DNA from: Bacillus halotolerans
GTDB taxonomy: Bacteria > Bacillota > Bacilli > Bacillales > Bacillaceae
Direction: 5' to 3'
DNA: 64,000 nucleotides
Assembly (NCBI RefSeq): GCF_001517105.1
Contig: NZ_LPVF01000009.1
Location: 117,742-181,741, forward strand
The position numbers were made by a program, and so were the translations under genes. The notes under the pieces are model-generated. The model saw only the letters and a list, made by a program, of their open reading frames with translations. It had not been told where the DNA came from and did no database searches. Below are positions 1 to 11,449 of the stretch, piece by piece (position 1 is the first letter of the stretch; every line of letters begins with the position of its first letter).

Positions 1-497
1 TCTTGGATCAGGTCAAGGAACAGCATTCCGCGTCCGACGTACCGTTTGGCGATGCTGACAACAAGCCGCAGGTTCGCTTCAGCCAATCTGCGTTTGGATT
101 CTTCATCACCTTCTTCAATTTTTTGCGCATAGGCGATTTCTTCCTTTGCAGAAAGAAGGTTAACCCGGCCGATTTCCTTTAAATACATACGAACTGGGTC
201 ATTGATTTTGACACCAGGCGGTACACTTAGGTCATTAAGGTCAAATTCTTCTTCGGCTTTGGCAAGCTGCTGAATATTAGGATCTTCTGTTTCTTCATTC
301 TCACTAATTAATTCAACACCTTGTTCACCTAAAAATTCATAATACTCATCCATTTGGTCTGATTCAATCTCAAAGCTGGACATACGCTCAGCAATTTCTT
401 CATATGTCAAAACGCCACGTTTTTTACCAGACTCGGTTAATTGTTCTTTCACTTGGTCGAATGTTAATTCAGTTTCGTGGGTTTGTTTATCAGCCAT
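1..497 (-). CDS. sigA: RNA polymerase primary sigma factor SigA, N-terminal part (runs off window)
   Basis: The minus-strand frame opens at ATG 497 ([13 protein letters not shown]) and is still open at base 1, giving about 165 residues of the housekeeping sigma factor. Visible are the acidic region 1.1, a stretch with [12 protein letters not shown] typical of region 1.2, and the start of region 2 with [17 protein letters not shown]. SigA recruits core RNA polymerase to -35/-10 promoters of vegetative genes. A purine-rich ribosome site (GGAAGGAGGG) lies upstream. It is the last gene of the yqxD-dnaG-sigA order, about 200 bp after dnaG. The remainder of the gene lies outside the window. Confidence 0.96.
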
Positions 498-696
498 TAT
501 GGATCCCTCCTTCCAAAGCTTGCAACGAATTCTAAAAGCGGTATGATTCTTATTCGGTCCATTCAGGCGTTTTCTATGTGAACTGCCTTTAACAATGTGC
601 GAATAATGAAATGACAATTCATGATGAGGTCAAGCGATCTATTTGCTCCTCCGCAAGGAATCATTGCCAATGAAAGCTCCTCATCAGTTGTCCCGG

Positions 697-2508
697 TTAT
701 TTTAAAGATCGGTTTAAAGTAACGATTTCTTGAGCCAGAGATGCCGCTCTCAAAAAATCTTTTTGCCTTTCGGCTTCGGCTCTTTCCGCCTCTTTTTCTT
801 TTATCATTGACCATTTTCTGTGATTCAACACTTTTTTCACATAATCTGATAACTCGGCCTCGCTGAGTTCTTGATTAACCTGGAGCATTAAAATATCAGA
901 CAGTATCTGGCTTATATGATCATCCGTCACCCTGGCCATAAGATGCTGAGGCGTCAGCTCGGCACCCTCTTCATAAAAAGCGTACAGATAGGCGGCCAAA
1001 GCACGGTGTTCATCAATATTAAATTCAAACCCGACCCGGTCAATGACTTTTTTTATGACACCCCTGTCACGAAGCATATGCGCCAGTAAAAGCCTTTCTG
1101 CATTTTCATACGCCGGGCGCAGCCGTTTTTGCCTTGCCTTAGTTGTCAGATGCGCTCTTCTTGTTTTCGTTTCACCGCTGCTGTCAGCAGGCTTGTTTTG
1201 CCTGCCGAATACAGTCAGCTGCTCAGTTAATGACTCCTGGGAAATCGAAAATTCGGAAGCAATCTGTTTCACATAGACTTCCTGTTCAAGTGATCCTGAC
1301 AGCGCGCTGATTTCTTTAAGCACTTCTTTAATGTAGGCTAATCGATCGCCTTCACCGGCCAGGTTCTTTCCTTTCCGGAAATATTGCATTTTAAACGCCA
1401 TTACCGTAACGCTTGCATCGACAATGTCATTTTTGAATTTTTCTCCGCCGTACTGTTTAATGTAATCGTCAGGATCCAATCCGTCAGGGATCATTGCGAC
1501 TCTGACTTTACAATCTTTTTTCTGAAGAAGCTCTGCCGCTTTCAAGGTGGCTTCATATCCGGCTTTATCAGAGTCATAGCAAAGAATGATTTCCTCCACG
1601 TTTCTTCTCAGAATCTTTACATGATCATCTGTCAGAGACGTGCCCATCGTCGCTATACTCTCTTTTACGCCTGAGTTTACCGCTGATATGACATCAGCGA
1701 ATCCCTCGAATAAGACAGCTCTTTCCTGCTTTCTGATATGAAGCCGGGCCTTGTGAAAATGATAAAGCAGCTTGCTTTTATGAAAAAGCGGCGTTTCCGG
1801 ACTGTTCATATATTTTGGCTGCTGGCTGCCAAGCGCTCGGCCTGAGAAAGCCACAACAGCTCCATGATGGTCATGGATCGGAAACATGATCCGGTTTCTG
1901 AAACGGTCAAAATATCCGCTTCCGTCTTCGCGTCTGATTAGCAGACCCGCTTTTTCCATTTGTGTTTCACTGAAGCCCCGCTTGACGAGAAATTTTGTTA
2001 TGAAATCCCAAGAATCAAGAGCATAGCCGATTTGAAATTCATCAATCAGCTCTTTTGTAAACCCTCTTGCAAGCAAATAATCCAGCGCTTCTTGACCTTC
2101 TTTTGTATTTATTAACAAATGGTGGTAAAATTTCTTCAGAAGCTCATGAGCCTCCGCCATTTTTTGTTCTCCGGGGGATTCTGGCCGGACTGCGGTGTGA
2201 ACCGTTATATCATCTGGAAAATCAATGTGGTATTTGTCCGCAAGGTGGGAAACCGACTCAGCAAACGAATAGCCCTCCATCTGCCTCAAAAAGGAGAAAA
2301 CATTGCCGCCCGCTCCGCAGCCGAAGCAATGAAAAATCTGTTTGTCTGGCGATACGGAAAACGAAGGTGTGCTTTCTCCGTGAAAAGGACAGAGTCCAAA
2401 GTAGTTTCGGCCTTGCTTCTTTAATTGAACATAATCACCTATGACTTCAACGATATCTGCCGACTTTTGCACCTTGTCTACAATTTCATCTGGTATCCGA
2501 TTTCCCAT
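697..2508 (-). CDS. dnaG: DNA primase DnaG
   Basis: 603 residues, the usual length in B. subtilis. The N-terminal CHC2 zinc ribbon is visible with C40, H43, C61 and C64. It is followed by the TOPRIM catalytic core (EGFADVISA with the acidic EGFxD motif, then [11 protein letters not shown]) and a C-terminal helicase-interaction region. It synthesises RNA primers at the replication fork, working with the replicative helicase. The start ATG at 2508 has a GGAG site 9 bases upstream. It lies between yqxD and sigA in the macromolecular-synthesis order typical of Bacillus. No defect is seen. Confidence 0.97.
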   Translation of the reverse strand: MGNRIPDEIVDKVQKSADIVEVIGDYVQLKKQGRNYFGLCPFHGESTPSFSVSPDKQIFHCFGCGAGGNVFSFLRQMEGYSFAESVSHLADKYHIDFPDDITVHTAVRPESPGEQKMAEAHELLKKFYHHLLINTKEGQEALDYLLARGFTKELIDEFQIGYALDSWDFITKFLVKRGFSETQMEKAGLLIRREDGSGYFDRFRNRIMFPIHDHHGAVVAFSGRALGSQQPKYMNSPETPLFHKSKLLYHFHKARLHIRKQERAVLFEGFADVISAVNSGVKESIATMGTSLTDDHVKILRRNVEEIILCYDSDKAGYEATLKAAELLQKKDCKVRVAMIPDGLDPDDYIKQYGGEKFKNDIVDASVTVMAFKMQYFRKGKNLAGEGDRLAYIKEVLKEISALSGSLEQEVYVKQIASEFSISQESLTEQLTVFGRQNKPADSSGETKTRRAHLTTKARQKRLRPAYENAERLLLAHMLRDRGVIKKVIDRVGFEFNIDEHRALAAYLYAFYEEGAELTPQHLMARVTDDHISQILSDILMLQVNQELSEAELSDYVKKVLNHRKWSMIKEKEAERAEAERQKDFLRAASLAQEIVTLNRSLK

Positions 2509-2541
2509 CTTATAACACTCCGTCGTACATTATTCGATGTT

Positions 2542-3036
2542 TTAGTGCAAAATCCCTTCATCGTTCGACAGGATTTTTTGCAGCAGTGTAACAAATCGTT
2601 CTCGATCTTCATGATTCAATTTTTTAGGCCCTTTGGCATATATGCCTTTTCTCCTTTGTTTGCCGGAAACATGACGGCCTTCAAGGGCAAAATCAATCGT
2701 ATCTTCCTTGTAAAGACGCCCTCTCTCCGACATGACGGTGACATTCCTGTTCACAAGCAGGGATGCTAAACCAATATCCTGCGTCACCACAACATCTCCC
2801 GGTTTTACATGATTTGCGATATATAAATCAGCAGCTTCTTTATGAGGATCAACATACTTCCATTTTTCTTCCTGACTTCTGGAAAGCTGGTAATGTTCAA
2901 ATGAAGCGACAAAAAGAACTTGAACTTCATAATCAGATGCTGTTTGTAAAATTTCGTCTTTTACGGGACAAGCATCAGCATCGACAAAAATCGTCTTTTC
3001 TTTTTCATTAAGAAGAGTAATTCTCCATCCCTCCAT
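2542..3036 (-). CDS. yqxD: YaiI/YqxD family (DUF188) protein
   Basis: A conserved protein of unknown biochemical role. The motif [12 protein letters not shown] near the start places it in the YaiI/YqxD family, thought to have a PIN-like nuclease fold. The frame is open further upstream (to 3141), but ATG 3036 ([14 protein letters not shown]) is preceded by a GGAG site and fits family length, about 164 residues. A non-ATG start a few codons further in cannot be excluded. It is first in the yqxD-dnaG-sigA order, and a Spo0A-type box lies upstream. No function is claimed. Confidence 0.85.
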   Translation of the reverse strand: MEGWRITLLNEKEKTIFVDADACPVKDEILQTASDYEVQVLFVASFEHYQLSRSQEEKWKYVDPHKEAADLYIANHVKPGDVVVTQDIGLASLLVNRNVTVMSERGRLYKEDTIDFALEGRHVSGKQRRKGIYAKGPKKLNHEDRERFVTLLQKILSNDEGILH

Positions 3037-3099
3037 TAAACTCCTGCATAAAAGCAAGCAAAATCGCACACCCTGCAAAAATGCGGGTGTATATGAATT

Positions 3100-3106
3100 T
3101 GTCGAA
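3100..3106 (+). promoter_or_regulatory. Spo0A-type box upstream of yqxD-dnaG-sigA
   Basis: TGTCGAA matches the core Spo0A recognition sequence and lies about 65 bases upstream of the chosen yqxD start. From memory the yqxD-dnaG operon is on published Spo0A target lists. A 7-base match alone is weak. Confidence 0.4.
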
Positions 3107-3263
3107 AAATTTCCGGGAGAAATTCTTGACATCTTACCCATAATAGTTTATTCGTATCACACTAACCTTAAACCTAAAATTAATCATTTTATCACAATTT
3201 TTTATTATAATACAAACTTCACAAAGATGCTATTGTTTTTCATTATTCCCTTTTGGCAAAGTC

Positions 3264-3290
3264 AAAAACCCAGGATAGAGCGTCCTGAGT
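3264..3290 (-). terminator. Rho-independent terminator after yqfL
   Basis: Read on the minus strand, ACTCAGGACG pairs with a CTATCCTGGGT arm followed by five Ts, immediately after the yqfL stop codon. Confidence 0.7.
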
Positions 3291-4102
3291 TACATGTTTT
3301 TCGTTTTGAGATGATGGATAATATTTGCTGTTTCTTCTACTGCTTTATTTGAAACATCTACAACCTGGCAGCCGATTCGATCCACGATCTTTTCGAAATA
3401 TTCCAGTTCCTCTTTAATTCTGTTGATATTTGCATAGATGGCCTTGTCATTGAGGCCAAGCGATTTTAACCGTTCTTTTCTGATATGATTCAGTTTATCC
3501 GGACTGATCTTCAGGCCGATGCATTTTTTCGGGTCAACATGAAAGAGCTCTTCCGGCGGGTCAACCTCCGGAACAATCGGAACATTGGCAACCTTCAGCC
3601 GCTTGTGGGCAAGATATTGAGATAAAGGTGTTTTAGAGGTTCTCGATACACCGATCAAAACGATATCAGCTTTTAAAATGCCTCGTGGGTCACGCCCATC
3701 GTCGTATTTAACAGCAAATTCAATCGCTTCGACCTTTTTGAAATAATCTTCATCAAGCTGGCGGACCCGTCCCGGTTCATATTTCGCCGTTAAACCGTAG
3801 GCTGTTTCCATTTTATCAATTAACGGGCCGATAATATCATAATATAAAACATTTGCTTTTTCCGCTTCGGCAATCAAATATTCTCTTATTTCCGGCACCA
3901 CAAGTGTAAAACAGATAATGCCCCCATCTGCTTTTGCAAGTGAAATCACTTCATTGATAGTGCCAATGTCCTCAACATAAGGAATTCTTCTTACATGTGT
4001 ATCATCCGCTGAGCCGTTAAATTGGCTTAATGCAGCTTTGACTACCAATTCGGCCGTTTCACCGACGGAATCCGATACAACATAGATGATGCGGTTATTC
4101 AT
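3290..4102 (-). CDS. yqfL: Pyruvate,phosphate dikinase regulator-like bifunctional kinase/pyrophosphorylase YqfL
   Basis: 270 residues of the DUF299/PPDK regulatory protein family (PF03618). Homologues reversibly phosphorylate PPDK or PEP synthase. The N-terminal [12 protein letters not shown] and the P-loop-like [11 protein letters not shown] near residue 151 are the family hallmarks. In B. subtilis YqfL works with its upstream neighbour CcpN in control of gluconeogenic genes. The two genes are adjacent here (25 bp apart), in the order ccpN then yqfL, as expected for one transcript. The protein substrate in this organism cannot be read from sequence. Confidence 0.92.
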   Translation of the reverse strand: MNNRIIYVVSDSVGETAELVVKAALSQFNGSADDTHVRRIPYVEDIGTINEVISLAKADGGIICFTLVVPEIREYLIAEAEKANVLYYDIIGPLIDKMETAYGLTAKYEPGRVRQLDEDYFKKVEAIEFAVKYDDGRDPRGILKADIVLIGVSRTSKTPLSQYLAHKRLKVANVPIVPEVDPPEELFHVDPKKCIGLKISPDKLNHIRKERLKSLGLNDKAIYANINRIKEELEYFEKIVDRIGCQVVDVSNKAVEETANIIHHLKTKNM

Positions 4103-4127
4103 ATTATCCCCCCGTTAGTCTGCGCTC

Positions 4128-4766
4128 TTATAAGATTTCATTTTCTGATAAACTGACAAGTATTTTGGTCATATTCGTTTTCGTCACTCTGCCGATCACT
4201 TCATATCCTTTATCGGTATCTTTGATGACAGGCAGCGCATCGATTTGTTTTTCAATTAAGTGCTTTGCAATGTCCATCACATAATCCTCGCGTCTGCACA
4301 CTGTAATATTCGGCATTCTAGTCATAATAATGTGCACAGGGACAGAAGTAAGCTCCTGCTGGCCGATGCTGGCTCGTAGTAAATCCTTTCGTGAAAGCAC
4401 TCCGACTAAAACAGCATCACGGTCCACTACAAACAGAGTACCTACATCTTCTAAAAACATGGTGCAAATCGCATCATATACAGAAACGTTCTCGTGAATA
4501 ACGACGGGGATAGATTGAAAGTCTTTCACCTGAAGCTTTTTCAGTTTATCTGCCAAAAGCTGCGTGCCGGTTTTTCCAGTATAGAAATAACCGACTCTCG
4601 GGCGCGCCTCAAGGAAACCTGACATGGTGAGTATGGCTAAATCCGGACGCAGTGTTGCTCTCGTTAAATTCAGCTGTTCGGCAATATGCTCCCCTGTAAT
4701 CGGTCCGTTTTCTTTTACAATCTGCAAAATATGTTCTTGCCGTTTATTTAGTTCGATCGTACTCAC
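4128..4766 (-). CDS. ccpN: CcpN, repressor of gluconeogenic genes (HTH plus two CBS domains)
   Basis: 212 residues. An N-terminal winged helix-turn-helix (NKRQEHILQIVKENG...TRATLRPDLAIL) is followed by tandem CBS domains ending in EVIGRVTKTNMTKILVSL. CcpN represses gapB, pckA and the sr1 RNA gene under glycolytic conditions. The start is taken at the second of two GTG codons (MSTIELNKRQ). The ribosome site (AAAAGG) is very close to it, so translation may be weak or use the first GTG at 4769. It probably forms a two-gene unit with yqfL. Confidence 0.93.
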   Translation of the reverse strand: MSTIELNKRQEHILQIVKENGPITGEHIAEQLNLTRATLRPDLAILTMSGFLEARPRVGYFYTGKTGTQLLADKLKKLQVKDFQSIPVVIHENVSVYDAICTMFLEDVGTLFVVDRDAVLVGVLSRKDLLRASIGQQELTSVPVHIIMTRMPNITVCRREDYVMDIAKHLIEKQIDALPVIKDTDKGYEVIGRVTKTNMTKILVSLSENEIL

Positions 4767-4899
4767 CACCTTTTCACTTCGTATCTATGTAAAGAAATAA
4801 TAAACCATATTATAACGTAAATGCTTTGTAATCAAACAAAAAAACGTTCAAATGGGGAAAAGACGATTACCGATCACACAGCAACCGCCTTTTCTTTCT

Positions 4900-6939
4900 T
4901 TATTTTACAATAAGGGCATTCATATTAGCAAAGGACTTGATCTGATCCGCCAAGCTTACCATTTGCGCTAATCGGTTTGCCTTTAATGTCTCGTTATCAG
5001 CAATAACCATCGTATGGTCGAAATAAGCATCAATCGGTTCCTTCAAGGCCGCAAGGGAAGAAAGTGCCGCCTCATAATCCTTTTTGCTGAAGCTTTCCTG
5101 CAGATTTTGTTTAGCAGTTTGATAAGCTTCGTACAGCTTCGCTTCGTATTCATTTTCAAACAAATCAGGCTGAATTTCCGCGCGAACTCCTTTTTTGCTG
5201 ATAGAGATCACTCGGCCTAAAGCTTCTGCTGTTTCCTTAAAGCCTGGCGCACCCAATTTTTGTTCCAGCACTTGCGCTTTGTGGAGCGCCGAATATGGCT
5301 CAAGCTCAGAGCTTTCCAGCACGGCATCTATTACATCATGTCTGATCTGCTCCGCATTTAAGACGTATTTTAGACGCTGAGTGAAGAAATCTAACAGTTC
5401 GGTTTCTTTTTCGGTTTGTACGAAAGTCAGCAGCTCTTCAAACGAAATGCCCCAATTCCGGTCAAGCAGAATAGCGACAATACCGCTCGCTTGGCGGCGC
5501 AAGCCGTAAGGATCCTGTGAACCAGTCGGAATGACGCCAATAGAGAAGAAGGATGCGATTGTATCCAGCTTATCCGCCATGGCAACTACCGCCCCAGTGA
5601 AAGTGGAAGGCGTTTCTCCGCCTGCAGATCTAGGCATATAGTGTTCGTTGACAGCTGCGGCTACAGCATCATGTTCGCCAAGCATTCTCGCATACTTTTC
5701 ACCCATAATTCCTTGAAGCTCAGGGAACTCATATATCATATGTGTCACAAGGTCGAATTTAGAAATTTCAGCAGCACGTTTCACATGTTTTAATGTATCT
5801 TCATCAGCTTGAAGACGGACAGCAAGCTTCTCTGCGATCGCTGTTACTCTTCTTACCTTATCAGCGAGAGAGCCAAGCTCTTCATGGAACACAATGTTTT
5901 CAAGCTTCTTCACATTTTCATCAATGTTCAGTTTCTGGTCTTCCTTGTAGAAGAAAGAAGCATCTGACAAACGAGCACGCAGCACTTTTTCATTGCCTCG
6001 CGCGACATTTTCGATCGCGTGGCTGTTTCCGTTACGGACTGTGATAAAGTAAGGCAGCAAATCTCCGTTTTTGTCTTTAACAGGGAAATAGCGCTGATGC
6101 TCTTTCATTGTCGTTACAAGCACTTCCTCAGGAATGGACAGAAACTCAGATTCAAATGAGCCGTAAAGAGCCGTCGGATATTCTACTAAATGATTGACTT
6201 CATCAAGGAGATCCTCGTCAACCGGAATACTCCAATTGTTTTCTTCGGCCATTGCTTCCAGCTGCGATTGAATCATCTGTTTGCGAACATTTGGATCAGC
6301 AATCACATGCTGCTCTTTCAGCTGTTCTTCATAACTTGAAGGTGATTCAATAGACACTTCATGCCCCAGGAACCGGTGCCCCTGTGTCGTCCGGCCTGAC
6401 TCAACATTTGTAATTGCAAACGGAATGACATCCTGGCCAAATAAAGCGACAATCCATTTAATCGGACGGATATAACGCAGATCTTCATTTCCCCATCTCA
6501 TATTTTTCGGGAAATGGAGGCTTGTGATTAAGCTGTTCAGTTCAGGCAGAAGCGTTTTGGTTTCTTGTCCTGCTTGGAATTTTTGCACAAAAACATATTC
6601 CGTGCCTTTTATTTCTTTCATGTACAAGTCTTCCACTCTGGCACCTTGGCCTTTTGAAAACCCAATCGCCGCTTTTGTCCAGTTGCCGTCAGCATCAAGG
6701 GCGATTTTTTTTGCAGGCCCTTTTGCTTCTTCTTTTATATCATCCTGCTTTTCTGCTACACCCTTTACTAAAACAGCGAGGCGTCTCGGTGTATTAAAAA
6801 GCTTCACTTCACCGTGTGCAATATTTTTTTCTGCAAGCCAGCCTGTCAGCTTTTCGCCCAGCTGAACCATGCTTTCATTCAAAAAGCGCGCCGGCATTTC
6901 CTCTAATCCGATCTCTAAAAGTAAATCCTGTTTACTCAT
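4900..6939 (-). CDS. glyS: Glycyl-tRNA synthetase beta subunit
   Basis: 679 residues starting [19 protein letters not shown], the conserved N-terminus of GlyS, with an anticodon-binding region near the C-terminus. With GlyQ it forms the alpha2beta2 enzyme that charges tRNA-Gly. The ATG overlaps the end of glyQ by 8 bases, which suggests translational coupling, and both are under the T-box leader upstream of glyQ. Length and sequence look intact. Confidence 0.97.
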   Translation of the reverse strand: MSKQDLLLEIGLEEMPARFLNESMVQLGEKLTGWLAEKNIAHGEVKLFNTPRRLAVLVKGVAEKQDDIKEEAKGPAKKIALDADGNWTKAAIGFSKGQGARVEDLYMKEIKGTEYVFVQKFQAGQETKTLLPELNSLITSLHFPKNMRWGNEDLRYIRPIKWIVALFGQDVIPFAITNVESGRTTQGHRFLGHEVSIESPSSYEEQLKEQHVIADPNVRKQMIQSQLEAMAEENNWSIPVDEDLLDEVNHLVEYPTALYGSFESEFLSIPEEVLVTTMKEHQRYFPVKDKNGDLLPYFITVRNGNSHAIENVARGNEKVLRARLSDASFFYKEDQKLNIDENVKKLENIVFHEELGSLADKVRRVTAIAEKLAVRLQADEDTLKHVKRAAEISKFDLVTHMIYEFPELQGIMGEKYARMLGEHDAVAAAVNEHYMPRSAGGETPSTFTGAVVAMADKLDTIASFFSIGVIPTGSQDPYGLRRQASGIVAILLDRNWGISFEELLTFVQTEKETELLDFFTQRLKYVLNAEQIRHDVIDAVLESSELEPYSALHKAQVLEQKLGAPGFKETAEALGRVISISKKGVRAEIQPDLFENEYEAKLYEAYQTAKQNLQESFSKKDYEAALSSLAALKEPIDAYFDHTMVIADNETLKANRLAQMVSLADQIKSFANMNALIVK

Positions 6940-7819
6940 GAGAAGAACCCTCCCCTTTAAGCATTGGGAACCCTAGTTTTTCTCGTTCCTCATAATAGGT
7001 TTTTGCGACTTTTCTTGCTAAATTCCGCACTCTTCCGATATAGCCTGTCCGCTCTGTAACAGAGATTGCCCCTTTGGCGTCAAGAAGGTTGAATGTGTGC
7101 GAGCATTTAAGCACGTAGTCATATGCGGGATGCACAAGACCATTATCCATTTGCTTGATCGCTTCTTTTTCATACGTGCTGAATAATTGGAACAGCATAT
7201 CAACATCAGATGTTTCAAATGTATAAACGGAATGCTCGTACTCAGCCATCATGAATAAATCTTTCACAGTAAACCCTGACGTCCACTCAAGATCAAATAC
7301 ATTTTCTTTATCCTGTATATAAGAGGCCAGACGCTCAATTCCGTATGTAATTTCCACGGAAACAGGCTTACACTCAAGTCCCCCAACCTGCTGGAAATAC
7401 GTGAATTGTGTAATTTCCATTCCGTCAAGCCAGACTTCCCAGCCAAGACCCGCACAGCCTAAAGACGGATTCTCCCAGTTGTCCTCAACAAAACGGATGT
7501 CATGCTCAAGCGGATCAATTCCGAGAGCGCGCAAAGAGTCTAAATACAGCTCTTGAATGTTATCAGGTGATGGTTTAATGATGACCTGAAATTGATGATG
7601 CTGATAGAGTCTGTTCGGGTTTTCTCCGTATCGGCCGTCAGCTGGGCGTCTTGACGGCTCAACGTAAGCCACTTTCCACGGCTCAGGACCGATACTGCGC
7701 AAAAATGTATACGGGCTCATCGTGCCGGCCCCTTTTTCTACATCGTATGCCTGCATGAGCACACAGCCTTCGTTAGACCAATGCTTCTGCAGGGTTAGAA
7801 TCATGTCTTGAATATTCAT
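6932..7819 (-). CDS. glyQ: Glycyl-tRNA synthetase alpha subunit
   Basis: 295 residues, class II aminoacyl-tRNA synthetase catalytic subunit. [11 protein letters not shown]...[20 protein letters not shown] is the conserved GlyQ start. The frame opens 5 codons earlier, but ATG 7819 has a GGAGGTG site six bases upstream and gives the family's usual N-terminus. It is the first gene of glyQS and is controlled by the T-box riboswitch between it and recO. Confidence 0.97.
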   Translation of the reverse strand: MNIQDMILTLQKHWSNEGCVLMQAYDVEKGAGTMSPYTFLRSIGPEPWKVAYVEPSRRPADGRYGENPNRLYQHHQFQVIIKPSPDNIQELYLDSLRALGIDPLEHDIRFVEDNWENPSLGCAGLGWEVWLDGMEITQFTYFQQVGGLECKPVSVEITYGIERLASYIQDKENVFDLEWTSGFTVKDLFMMAEYEHSVYTFETSDVDMLFQLFSTYEKEAIKQMDNGLVHPAYDYVLKCSHTFNLLDAKGAISVTERTGYIGRVRNLARKVAKTYYEEREKLGFPMLKGEGSSHE

Positions 7820-7861
7820 TTCAAGCACCTCCACTTTTCCTTCATAAAAATTGCTGCGGCA

Positions 7862-8086
7862 GCAACCAAAAAACTCCCGTCTCTATGCTTGCCAGCCGCA
7901 AACATAGGGACGAGAGTTCTCCCGCGGTTCCACCCTAGTTGCTGAGAACAAAATCCCAGCCTCTTTTTTAAAATTGCTCAAGAATGCCTTTCGTTGCGCG
8001 CTCATCCTTAGCTTACACCGTCCTAAGGTCGCTTTTATGAGGTAAACGCAAGTACTTCTTTCTCTCACTGCAACATATTTTATAAT
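7862..8086 (-). promoter_or_regulatory. T-box riboswitch leader of glyQS
   Basis: The minus strand carries the T-box core AGGGTGGAACCGCG at 7923-7936, which pairs with the acceptor end of uncharged tRNA. It is followed by a long terminator helix (arms near 7869-7885 and 7904-7919, then a T run) that competes with the antiterminator. Stem I lies upstream towards 8080. In B. subtilis the glyQS leader is a compact T-box that reads tRNA-Gly directly. Uncharged tRNA-Gly is expected to allow read-through into glyQS. Confidence 0.93.
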
Positions 8087-8091
8087 AAATG

Positions 8092-8120
8092 ATCATATAA
8101 AAAGATGGGCCATATGTCAA
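8092..8120 (-). promoter_or_regulatory. SigA promoter of glyQS
   Basis: On the minus strand, TTGACA (8115-8120) and TATGAT (8092-8097) are separated by exactly 17 bases, just upstream of the T-box leader. The -35 element overlaps the recO stop codon at 8117-8119. Confidence 0.75.
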
Positions 8121-8884
8121 CTTTTGTTTTCACCCATAAGATGTTTCATGCTCTCCATTTGATCTAAAAAACGCTTCGATTTCAGATAAACCCCTGAATA
8201 TTCTTCGTAGTACAAGTCAATAACTTGCTTTAATTCATTTTTCGTTTCCTGCTTTAAAGACACATTGCCAATCCTTGAAAGATCGAAGTAATAAAACAGC
8301 CTCAAAAGCCTTGCCGTTTGCGGCTTAATCGGCACCTTGTAAGGGTCTTTATCAAAGCAGCGATGGCAAATAAAACCGTTATCGCGAACAGAAAAATGGA
8401 ATGTCCCATCCTGGCTTTTACAATGCACACAGTGATTAAGCTCAGGATACAGTCCCATCACAGCAAGCATCTTCATTTGAACAATGAAGGTAATAACATC
8501 CGGGTCTGTTCCTTCGTCAAGCTGTTTAAAGGATTCTAAAATAAATTCAAACAAATAGGGATTTGGTTTTTTTTCTTCTGTGCCTTTGTCAACGAGCTCA
8601 GCAATAAAAGCTGCATATGCAGTTAAAAACAAATCCTCTCTGATGCCTCTCATGCTGAGAATCATTTCACCCTGCTGAAGGGTTCCGAGGCCTGTTGTTT
8701 TCTGCATTAGGAATGAACCATACAAAAAGGGCTGGCTGACTGCTGATAAACGGCTGTTCGGTTTTTTGGCTCCTCTGGCCATAACACCTATTTTTCCGTG
8801 TTCTCTTGTCAGTAAAGTAACAATTTTATTCGTCTCTCCGTAATCATTGGTACGAAGAACGATTCCTTCACATTTTGTCAGCAT
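8117..8884 (-). CDS. recO: DNA repair and recombination mediator RecO
   Basis: 255 residues: an N-terminal OB fold ([17 protein letters not shown]) followed by a helical domain with a zinc-binding CxxC...CxxC cluster (HCVHCKS... and ...ICHRCFD). RecO loads RecA onto SSB-coated single-stranded DNA with RecR and anneals complementary strands. The gene lies after yqzL and era on the minus strand. Its stop codon lies inside the glyQS promoter. No defect is seen. Confidence 0.96.
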   Translation of the reverse strand: MLTKCEGIVLRTNDYGETNKIVTLLTREHGKIGVMARGAKKPNSRLSAVSQPFLYGSFLMQKTTGLGTLQQGEMILSMRGIREDLFLTAYAAFIAELVDKGTEEKKPNPYLFEFILESFKQLDEGTDPDVITFIVQMKMLAVMGLYPELNHCVHCKSQDGTFHFSVRDNGFICHRCFDKDPYKVPIKPQTARLLRLFYYFDLSRIGNVSLKQETKNELKQVIDLYYEEYSGVYLKSKRFLDQMESMKHLMGENKS

Positions 8885-8920
8885 TTCCGCACCTTCCTAA
8901 AACAGGAGCGGTCAAGAGGT

Positions 8921-9064
8921 CTATAAAATTGGAAAATCAAATCGGGCTAGCTCATCTTCTAGTTCTTCGGGTCTTTCCATGTTCTCTTTTTCCAGTTCTT
9001 TAAAAAGAAGATACGTATCAACATTTCCTGTTTGAGAAAATACGTTCCAGGTAAAATTCAACAC
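8921..9064 (-). CDS. yqzL: YqzL small protein
   Basis: A 47-residue frame from GTG 9064 to the stop at 8921, with ribosome site AAAGGTGGG six bases upstream. It begins MLNFTWNVFSQTG and ends ARFDFPIL, matching the YqzL family found between era and recO in Bacillus. Its function is unknown. It lies between era and recO, 36 bp upstream of the recO start. Confidence 0.85.
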   Translation of the reverse strand: MLNFTWNVFSQTGNVDTYLLFKELEKENMERPEELEDELARFDFPIL

Positions 9065-9207
9065 AAGAAACCCACCTTTCTGTAGTTAAACTAGCTTACC
9101 TAAACTCCAAATTCTTACCTTTATCTTGACCAGATGTCCTCCATTTCATGTTAAACAAAATTTGCTAATGTATCCCTGTTCATGTGAGATAATGACACAG
9201 CAAGTGA

Positions 9208-10525
<1,318 letters not shown>

Positions 10526-10617
10526 CTATAATGGTACCGCTATCACTTTATATTTTACATAATGGCGCTCCTTTTTTCACGCCCATTTCTAAAAATGTAA
10601 AATAAATGTAAGAATTT

Positions 10618-10995
10618 TCAGCCATACAGCTTTGGCAAAAAAATAAGTAAACCAATAATACACGAAATCACGGCAAAAACGCAAACAGCCCCGGCAGCAG
10701 CGTCCTTAGCCGCCTTAGCAAGCGGGTGATGTTTATCTGTTACTAAATCAACCGTGTGTTCAATAGCTGTATTTAAAAGCTCCAGTGAAAGCATTCCGCC
10801 AATCAAAAGAAAAATAATAGCCCACTCTGTCAGGCTGAGATTAACGAGAAAACCGCAAATGATAACGGCGCAGGCAGCCGCGGCATGAAATTGAAAATTC
10901 CGCTCCGTCCGCGCCGTTCTCCATATGCCCCGCCCTGCGTGCACGAAGCTCATTAGGAATCGCATCAGCTCATTTCTATGATCTCTTGAGTCCAT
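10618..10995 (-). CDS. dgkA: Undecaprenol kinase DgkA
   Basis: 125 residues with three predicted membrane helices (around 35-55, 57-75 and 100-122) and the kinase signature ELLNTAIEHTVDLVTDKHHPLAKAAKDAAAGAV. The Gram-positive member phosphorylates undecaprenol, recycling the lipid carrier for wall synthesis. It overlaps ybeY by 20 bases. Confidence 0.94.
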   Translation of the reverse strand: MDSRDHRNELMRFLMSFVHAGRGIWRTARTERNFQFHAAAACAVIICGFLVNLSLTEWAIIFLLIGGMLSLELLNTAIEHTVDLVTDKHHPLAKAAKDAAAGAVCVFAVISCIIGLLIFLPKLYG

Positions 10996-11449
10996 AGGCG
11001 TCCAGCAAATCCTTTTGCTTAGTAAACATCTCCTCTTCTTCCTCTTTCGTCATATGGTCATATCCTAAAAGATGCAGGAATCCATGTACCGCTAGAAAGC
11101 CAAGCTCTCTCTTGAAAGAATGGTTATATTCTTCAGCCTGCTCTCTTGTACGATCTGCACTGATGATAATATCACCTAGAACCGGCGGCATTTCAGCACC
11201 GACAATTTCAACTTCGTCTTCTCCCTCTTCTTCAAGAGCAAAAGAGATGACGTCTGTCGGCGTATCCTTTCCCCGATACTCTTTATTGATCTGCTGAATA
11301 TCTTCATTGGTAACGATCGTGACAGAAACCTCAGCCTGATCCTGAACTCCTTCGCGCTCAGCGGCAAATTGAAGCAGATTTTCTACTTCTTTAAGCATCC
11401 CTTCAGAGACACTTCCGGTTTCATCTACGATATCAATCAATAAACTCAT
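10976..11449 (-). CDS. ybeY: Endoribonuclease YbeY (YqfG)
   Basis: 157 residues. The metal-binding signature HGFLHLLGYDH (H122, H126, H132) defines the YbeY family. It acts in 16S rRNA 3' processing and ribosome quality control. It abuts pgpH with no gap and overlaps dgkA, and so is part of the phoH-pgpH-ybeY-dgkA-cdd-era cluster. Confidence 0.96.
   Translation of the reverse strand: MSLLIDIVDETGSVSEGMLKEVENLLQFAAEREGVQDQAEVSVTIVTNEDIQQINKEYRGKDTPTDVISFALEEEGEDEVEIVGAEMPPVLGDIIISADRTREQAEEYNHSFKRELGFLAVHGFLHLLGYDHMTKEEEEEMFTKQKDLLDAYGLKRS

Noticed and set aside
563-814. 83-codon minus-strand frame overlapping the end of dnaG
   Set aside because: It shares bases with the dnaG C-terminus in another frame and has no ribosome site. 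The dnaG frame explains the sequence.
7883-8068. 61-codon minus-strand frame in the glyQS leader
   Set aside because: It lies entirely within the T-box RNA structure and has no family resemblance.
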